From Pontiellaceae bacterium (lineage in GTDB: Bacteria > Verrucomicrobiota > Kiritimatiellia > Kiritimatiellales > Tichowtungiaceae): DNA of 9,101 bases. A model generated the notes under the pieces. The model made no database searches and had not been told where the DNA came from. It saw nothing but the letters and a program-made list of their open reading frames with translations. Position 1 is the first letter of the stretch. Each line of letters begins with the position of its first letter. Made by a program: the position numbers and the translations under genes. The stretch is taken from positions 1 through 9,101 of the forward strand of contig JALOTS010000063.1 in the NCBI GenBank assembly GCA_025457785.1. The letters are read 5' to 3'. Positions 5,869-9,101 of the stretch are shown here, in pieces.

Positions 5869-7149
5869 TCATTCTTTTTCTCCGTGCACCATTTTGGCAA
5901 TCACCCCGCGATGGGATTCCACCACAGTACGGGCGGCTTCGCCGAGGCGGGCGCGGGCGGCGGGGTCGGCCAGAAGTTCCGCAATCGCTGTTTCCAAAGT
6001 TTGAAAATCGGGAACCTGCCGCAGCGCGTTCGCTGAACGAAAGTCGTCCATGACAGCCGGAAAGTTTTCCATGTTCGGGCCGACGACAACCGCTTTGCCG
6101 AACAGCGCCGGTTCAATCGGATTCTGTCCGCCGTGCGCACAGAGACTCTTGCCGACAAAAACGACATCGGATGCCGCATAAAAACTCATCAGTTCACCGG
6201 TGGTGTCCACGACCAGAACATCAGGCCGCAGCGAGGGTGTCGCGTCTGCGCTCCGCAATACGCAGGAAAAATTCTGCGACTCAAGCATCTTGACCACCTC
6301 TGCACGGCGTTCGGCGTGGCGCGGAACAAGGACAAGAAAAAGGTCAGGATGCATGGTGCGGAGGTTTTTATAAATTTTGCACAGCGCTTCTTCTTCGCCG
6401 GGCCAGGTGGAGCCGCCCAGCAGAATAAGTCCGTTGTCTGGAACTGAAAGCTGCCGAAGGACTGCGCGGGCCTTGGCATCCGCATCGGCGGCAGGCGGCG
6501 GCAGGTCATACTTAGCGGATCCGAGAATCTTGACGGTTTCCGCCCGGGCGCCCATCGCCAGAATTCGCTCGGCATCCTGCCGGCCCTGTACGCAGATCGT
6601 GGAAATCATTTCAAGCACCCGGCGCGTAAAAGGACGCAAGGCCATATAGCCTTTGAAGGAGGAATCAGAAATGCGCCCGTTGATCAAAGCCACCGGTACA
6701 CCGCGTCGATGCGCCTGCCGGATCAGGTTCGGCCAGAATTCGCATTCCACCAGAATCAGCTTCAGCGGATTCATTTGGTTAAGAACACGCGAAATGACCC
6801 ACGGCAGATCGACTGGAAAATAGATCAGCACATCGCGGGAATCGAGCTTTTGGTCGGCCAGCGCGTGTCCGGTCGAGGTGTTGGTGCTCACAACGAACAA
6901 TGCCTCCGGATGCTGTTTGCGGTATTCCTCGATAAATCGAAACGCCACAAACAGTTCGCCGACACTGACGGCATGAATCCAGATGCGGCGGCCTTGCGAC
7001 AATCTGACCGTTGTGCCGCGCCCGTAGATACCGAGCCGCTGCTCAAAATGTTTTTTATAGCCGCCGCGCCGCAGCATACGCGAAATGAATTTCGGCAGCA
7101 TGCACAAAAACACAACGGGAAACAGCAGATTGTAAACGAGCCAGAGCAT
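5869..7149 (-). CDS. waaA: 3-deoxy-D-manno-octulosonic acid (Kdo) transferase
   Basis: WaaA/KdtA of 426 aa, the family's normal length. It transfers Kdo from CMP-Kdo to lipid A precursors at the inner face of the cytoplasmic membrane, the first step of LPS core assembly. An N-terminal membrane anchor (about residues 4-21) precedes a GT-B glycosyltransferase. WIHAVSVGEL carries the catalytic-base Glu65; other family blocks are STNTSTGHALA, YFPVDLPW, ECEFWPNLI, VALINGRIS and, in the CMP-binding half, LGGSTWPGEEE, VPRHAERR and the AHGGQNPIEPA loop. It follows xerC on the same strand after a 133-bp repeat-bearing spacer. The start at 7149 has no Shine-Dalgarno; the preceding bases are TCTGAAAAA. 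Presence of this gene is the best evidence for an LPS-bearing outer membrane. Confidence 0.95.
   Translation of the reverse strand: MLWLVYNLLFPVVFLCMLPKFISRMLRRGGYKKHFEQRLGIYGRGTTVRLSQGRRIWIHAVSVGELFVAFRFIEEYRKQHPEALFVVSTNTSTGHALADQKLDSRDVLIYFPVDLPWVISRVLNQMNPLKLILVECEFWPNLIRQAHRRGVPVALINGRISDSSFKGYMALRPFTRRVLEMISTICVQGRQDAERILAMGARAETVKILGSAKYDLPPPAADADAKARAVLRQLSVPDNGLILLGGSTWPGEEEALCKIYKNLRTMHPDLFLVLVPRHAERRAEVVKMLESQNFSCVLRSADATPSLRPDVLVVDTTGELMSFYAASDVVFVGKSLCAHGGQNPIEPALFGKAVVVGPNMENFPAVMDDFRSANALRQVPDFQTLETAIAELLADPAARARLGEAARTVVESHRGVIAKMVHGEKE
5991..6007. repeat. 7-3-7 palindrome copy, 1 mismatch
   Basis: TTTCCAA-AGT-TTGAAAA within waaA. On the coding strand it reads Phe-Gln-Thr-Leu-Glu, the same peptide phase as two copies in DUF2851, although the host protein is unrelated. 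Confidence 0.55.
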
Positions 7150-7153
7150 TTTT

Positions 7154-7277
7154 CAGATTGACGATTTCCGATTGATGATTTCCGATTTATGGGTTTGAGT
7201 TCAAACGTGACGTAATGTCTATATTTTAAGCCTTTCTGACCAGTTCAATCTGCAATCGGCAATCATAAATCTTCAAT
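7154..7277. repeat. Tandem and inverted GATTTCCGATT-type intergenic repeat
   Basis: Two 14-bp units, GATTTCCGATTGAT (7163-7176) and GATTTCCGATTTAT (7177-7190), are adjacent and 13/14 identical, preceded by CAGATTGAC. At 7241-7277 a run of CAATC/AATCAT words is the approximate reverse complement of this block. Between them, GTTTGA-GT-TCAAAC (7193-7206) is a perfect small palindrome. The whole lies in the xerC-waaA spacer and reaches to within 5 bp of the waaA start, so it would be transcribed as 5' leader or contain the waaA promoter. I recall similar low-complexity ATCnnnA arrays between genes in Planctomycetota-Verrucomicrobiota-type genomes, but this needs a search. Confidence 0.6.
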
Positions 7278-7282
7278 GCCGC

Positions 7283-8224
7283 CTACGCCCGCGGATGGGC
7301 TTCCTGATAGACCTTTTTGAGTTTTTCTACGGAGACGTGGGTGTAGATTTGCGTGGTGGAAAGACTGGCGTGCCCCAGCAGCTCCTGCACACTGCGCAGA
7401 TCGGCGCCGTTATCGAGCAGGTGCGTCGCAAAGCTGTGGCGCAGGGCATGCGGCGAGATGGACGGCTTCAGGCCGCAATACCCGACATAGGTTTTCATCA
7501 TCCGTTCAATGGAGCGCGCTGTAATCGGCCCGCCGTGTTTGTTGAGAAAAACGGCGCGGTTCGCATTGCCGGTCATCCCCAGCGAAGTCCAAACCTCGGA
7601 ACGCATGGCCAGCGCATTCTGCAGCGCCCGTTCTGCCGGACGGCCCAGAGGACAAAGCCGTTCCTTTTTCCCCTTGCCGAGCACACTGACGATTCCGGAA
7701 AGAACATCAATCCGGTTCTCAGTCAGCGTCACCAGCTCGCCGATACGCATCCCCGTGCTGTAGAGCACTTCGAGAATCGCTGTGTCGCGCACGGGAACAT
7801 ACTCCTTAAAAATACTGTCCGGTGTTTGCCCCGCCGCCATGGCATGCGGCGCGACCAGCAGTTGTTCCACTTCATTCACGGAAAGCACCGACGGCAGATA
7901 GCTGCCCTTTTTCGGCAGATGCAGCCCGCTGAACGGATTAAGCGGAACATAGTTCTCGCGCACCAGAAACTTATAAAACGAACGCAGCGCGGAGAGCTTG
8001 CGGCTGGTCGTGGTCGGCTCCATTTCCAGCTTCTGGAAAAAAACGAGAAACTTGCGGGCGGAAAAGCGGTCGGCCTCCTTCCAGTTGTACGGCGGCTTCG
8101 CCTCATCGCCCCAGATCAGTTCCACAAACTGCCGGATATCGATCAGGTAGTTACTGACCGTATGCTCCGAGGCGTTTTTCTCGCCCTGCAAATACTTCAC
8201 AAAATGTTCAACGCACGGATCCAT
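7283..8224 (-). CDS. Tyrosine recombinase, XerC/XerD type
   Basis: Site-specific recombinase of 313 aa with an N-terminal SAM-like core-binding domain (about 1-95, PF02899) and a C-terminal catalytic domain (PF00589). The catalytic set is complete: Arg160 (STGMRIGEL), Lys184 (LGKGKKER), His259 and Arg262 (SPHALRHSF), His285 (LLGHASLSTTQ) and nucleophile Tyr294 (IYTHV). Xer-type features are the NPFSGLHLPKKG linker and the short C-terminus after Tyr, which fits chromosome-dimer resolution at dif better than a phage integrase. It is slightly longer than E. coli XerC/D (298 aa) through a loop at about 125-145. Whether it is XerC or XerD cannot be settled without phylogeny. There is no Shine-Dalgarno before the ATG at 8224 (upstream is TGATTTTTT). 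The upstream spacer is AT-rich and full of inverted repeats. Confidence 0.94.
   Translation of the reverse strand: MDPCVEHFVKYLQGEKNASEHTVSNYLIDIRQFVELIWGDEAKPPYNWKEADRFSARKFLVFFQKLEMEPTTTSRKLSALRSFYKFLVRENYVPLNPFSGLHLPKKGSYLPSVLSVNEVEQLLVAPHAMAAGQTPDSIFKEYVPVRDTAILEVLYSTGMRIGELVTLTENRIDVLSGIVSVLGKGKKERLCPLGRPAERALQNALAMRSEVWTSLGMTGNANRAVFLNKHGGPITARSIERMMKTYVGYCGLKPSISPHALRHSFATHLLDNGADLRSVQELLGHASLSTTQIYTHVSVEKLKKVYQEAHPRA
8023..8039. repeat. 7-3-7 palindrome copy, perfect with compensated arms
   Basis: TTTCCAG-CTT-CTGGAAA within xerC. Both arms carry the matching change (A to G in the left, T to C in the right), so symmetry is kept although the sequence differs from the common form. Read as Phe-Gln-Lys-Leu-Glu on the coding strand. 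Confidence 0.6.
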
Positions 8225-8274
8225 AAAAAATCATACAACAGACTGACTAAAATCATATTACACATAATAATAAA

Positions 8275-8283
8275 CTTATAGCA
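8275..8283 (-). promoter_or_regulatory. Candidate extended -10 for xerC
   Basis: On the minus strand the bases read TGCTATAAG, an extended -10 (TGnTATAAT-like) about 50 bp before the xerC start codon. The -35 position (TCGCTG) is poor, as can be tolerated with an extended -10. A plus-strand TGCTATAAA at 8307-8315 mirrors it as part of an inverted repeat. Confidence 0.3.
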
Positions 8284-8460
8284 CAAATCCCTTTTCTCAG
8301 CGAAAATGCTATAAATCACGGACTTTTTTCGGAGAAAAGATCACCTGTCAACCAAAACATGAATCAGGCGGACCCCTTCGCCCCTGCCTCCAGTGACGGC
8401 CTCGATCACGTTCATGTGTCGGGACCGTCTCTGTGATAGCGAGTCCATTCAGAAAAGGTT

Positions 8461-8493
8461 AAAAAAATGTACGGATGTGTACACTGTTTCCGT
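8461..8493 (-). terminator. Terminator candidate for the TPR/SHOCT gene
   Basis: Read on the minus strand, ACGGA (8493-8489) and TCCGT (8475-8471) form a 5-bp stem enclosing the self-complementary GTGTACAC, followed by ACA and then seven T (8467-8461). It lies about 58 bp after the stop codon at 8552. The stem is short, so efficiency is uncertain. Confidence 0.4.
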
Positions 8494-8551
8494 AAAAACT
8501 CTGCGTGTATCTACAGCCGGGATTCAAACATCCGCCACAGGACATCATCTT

Positions 8552-9101
8552 TTACAACCGATCAATCAACTCCTGCTTCTTTTTCGAGTACTCTTCATCA
8601 CTGATCATGCCTTTTTCGTGCAGGGTTTTCAGGGTCTCCAGTTTTTCAACGACAGACGATACTTCCCCTTCCGGCGCAGACATCGCTGCGTTTCCCCGAA
8701 CTTCCGTCGTCTGAACTCCCGTTTCAGCGACACCGCCGTCCTGAATTTTCGCAGTCAGAAGACGGATGGCCTTTTCGGCATTTGCGTCGCCGGGGCGGCA
8801 TTGCAGAGCCTTTCGGAACGAAGCAAGTGATTCCTCCAATCGGCTTTGTTTCAGGAGATCCAGACCTTGCTGATAGTACTGCCTGTACAATTGATCGCTG
8901 GCGACTCCTTCGCCATTAGAGGAAACTGCTTTCGCAGGGGTATCGCCAATTTCTTTTTTGCACAGAGCAAAGCTTATTGCACGTGCAGGCGGCCACACTC
9001 TTTTCCAATGATTGTGAAAAATGTTTTTCAACAATACGAGCGCCCACGTCGAGGGTTCGGGAATGACCGGCTCACCCTGGAATACTTCGACCCGCGCCTG
9101 A
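8552..9101 (-). CDS. Partial ORF: PEP-CTERM-like motif, TPR, and C-terminal SHOCT domain
   Basis: The frame is open from the window edge (first full codon 9100-9098) to TAA at 8552-8554, giving 182 visible residues with the N-terminus missing. Near the edge the protein reads VIPEPSTWALVLL (about 12-24), the signature of a PEP-CTERM sorting signal, normally followed by a membrane segment and an Arg cluster at the very C-terminus. Here KNIFHNHWKRVWPP follows and the frame continues. Residues about 72-119 (QYYQQGLDLLKQSRLEESLASFRKALQCRPGDANA) look like a TPR, and residues about 148-182 (LETLKTLHEKGMISDEEYSKKKQELIDRL region) match the SHOCT domain (PF09851). Either this is a genuine fusion, or two genes have been joined by rearrangement, with the TPR-SHOCT protein starting internally (GTG at 8998 or TTG at 9034, neither with a clear ribosome site). 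The domains are secure; the gene structure is not. Confidence 0.65.
   Translation of the reverse strand, partial: QARVEVFQGEPVIPEPSTWALVLLKNIFHNHWKRVWPPARAISFALCKKEIGDTPAKAVSSNGEGVASDQLYRQYYQQGLDLLKQSRLEESLASFRKALQCRPGDANAEKAIRLLTAKIQDGGVAETGVQTTEVRGNAAMSAPEGEVSSVVEKLETLKTLHEKGMISDEEYSKKKQELIDRL
9002..9018. repeat. 7-3-7 palindrome copy, 2 mismatches, at the PEP-motif junction
   Basis: TTTCCAA-TGA-TTGTGAA: the left arm is perfect, the right has two mismatches. It encodes HNHWK immediately after the PEP-CTERM-like motif, at the point where that motif's usual membrane segment is lost. Confidence 0.4.

Larger units (their letters stand above)
8225..8551. other. 327-bp gene-free spacer upstream of xerC: AT-rich DNA with nested inverted repeats
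   Basis: From 8225 to about 8340 the DNA is AT-rich and holds the xerC leader, a possible promoter and two interleaved inverted repeats (8276-8283 with 8307-8314; 8291-8306 with 8326-8339). From about 8341 to 8450 the composition becomes GC-rich. A 35-codon minus-strand frame (8448 to 8341) is present but has no Shine-Dalgarno, starts directly after a stop codon and matches nothing I recognise. From 8461 to 8493 there is a terminator-like hairpin for the minus-strand gene at 8552. No tRNA or known RNA is evident. Confidence 0.5.

Noticed and set aside
7586..7602. AGTCCAA-ACC-TCGGAAC in xerC as another palindrome copy
   Set aside because: Register fits, but four of the fourteen arm bases differ from the consensus; too weak to list.
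7295..8281. Long plus-strand frame opposite xerC
   Set aside because: The catalytic residues of a tyrosine recombinase are all present on the minus strand; the plus frame is a shadow.
8341..8448. 35-codon minus-strand gene
   Set aside because: No ribosome-binding site, a stop codon directly before the ATG, and no recognisable family; kept only as part of the spacer description.
1..9101. CRISPR array, tRNA, rRNA, complete insertion sequence or phage genes
   Set aside because: No regularly spaced direct repeats, no cloverleaf or rRNA-like segment, and no transposase frame were seen. The one tyrosine recombinase looks like housekeeping XerC/D.

Overview
The window looks like a chromosomal segment of a Gram-negative bacterium of the Planctomycetota-Verrucomicrobiota-Chlamydiota group, most likely Kiritimatiellota (Pontiella-like) or a close relative. 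This is inferred from four things: a Kdo transferase (an LPS-type outer membrane), a DUF2851 protein, a PEP-CTERM-type sorting motif at the right edge, and a short palindromic repeat (TTTCCAA-N3-TTGGAAA) scattered through coding sequence. No rRNA or other taxonomic marker is present, so the assignment is tentative. Coding DNA is GC-rich and the larger spacers are clearly AT-rich.

Layout. The left block (1-3190) is on the plus strand: the 3' part of a HIT-family Ap4A phosphorylase/hydrolase-like gene, a fermentative D-lactate dehydrogenase (ldhA) with an unusual Cys-rich tail, an HPr-type phosphocarrier protein, and a DUF2851 protein starting 3 nt after the HPr stop. A 159-bp AT-rich spacer holding a large imperfect inverted repeat (3236-3314) separates this block from a convergent minus-strand acetyl xylan esterase-like gene (3350-4297). 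Divergent from the esterase, about 46 bp away, is a long-form NfeD membrane protease (4344-5741). It converges on a minus-strand block read from right to left: a partial ORF joining a PEP-CTERM-like motif to a TPR and a SHOCT domain (8552-9101), a XerC/XerD-type tyrosine recombinase (7283-8224), and waaA/kdtA (5869-7149).

Functional reading. There is no single dedicated pathway. The plus block mixes fermentative redox balance (LdhA), PTS-type phosphotransfer or regulation (HPr) and a dinucleotide-phosphate housekeeping enzyme. The minus block mixes envelope biogenesis (WaaA) and chromosome or plasmid dimer resolution (XerC/D). The esterase suggests use of acetylated polysaccharide. These are ordinary genes, and I found no defence island, CRISPR array, tRNA, rRNA or complete insertion sequence.

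The most unusual content is at the DNA level: (i) a 17-bp 7-3-7 palindrome family present about nine times, mostly inside genes and in different reading frames; (ii) a 79-bp inverted repeat between convergent genes; (iii) a tandem and inverted GATTTCCGATT-type repeat between xerC and waaA; (iv) nested inverted repeats with a possible dif/cer-like site just upstream of xerC; (v) a PEP-CTERM motif in the middle of an ORF next to one of the palindromes.
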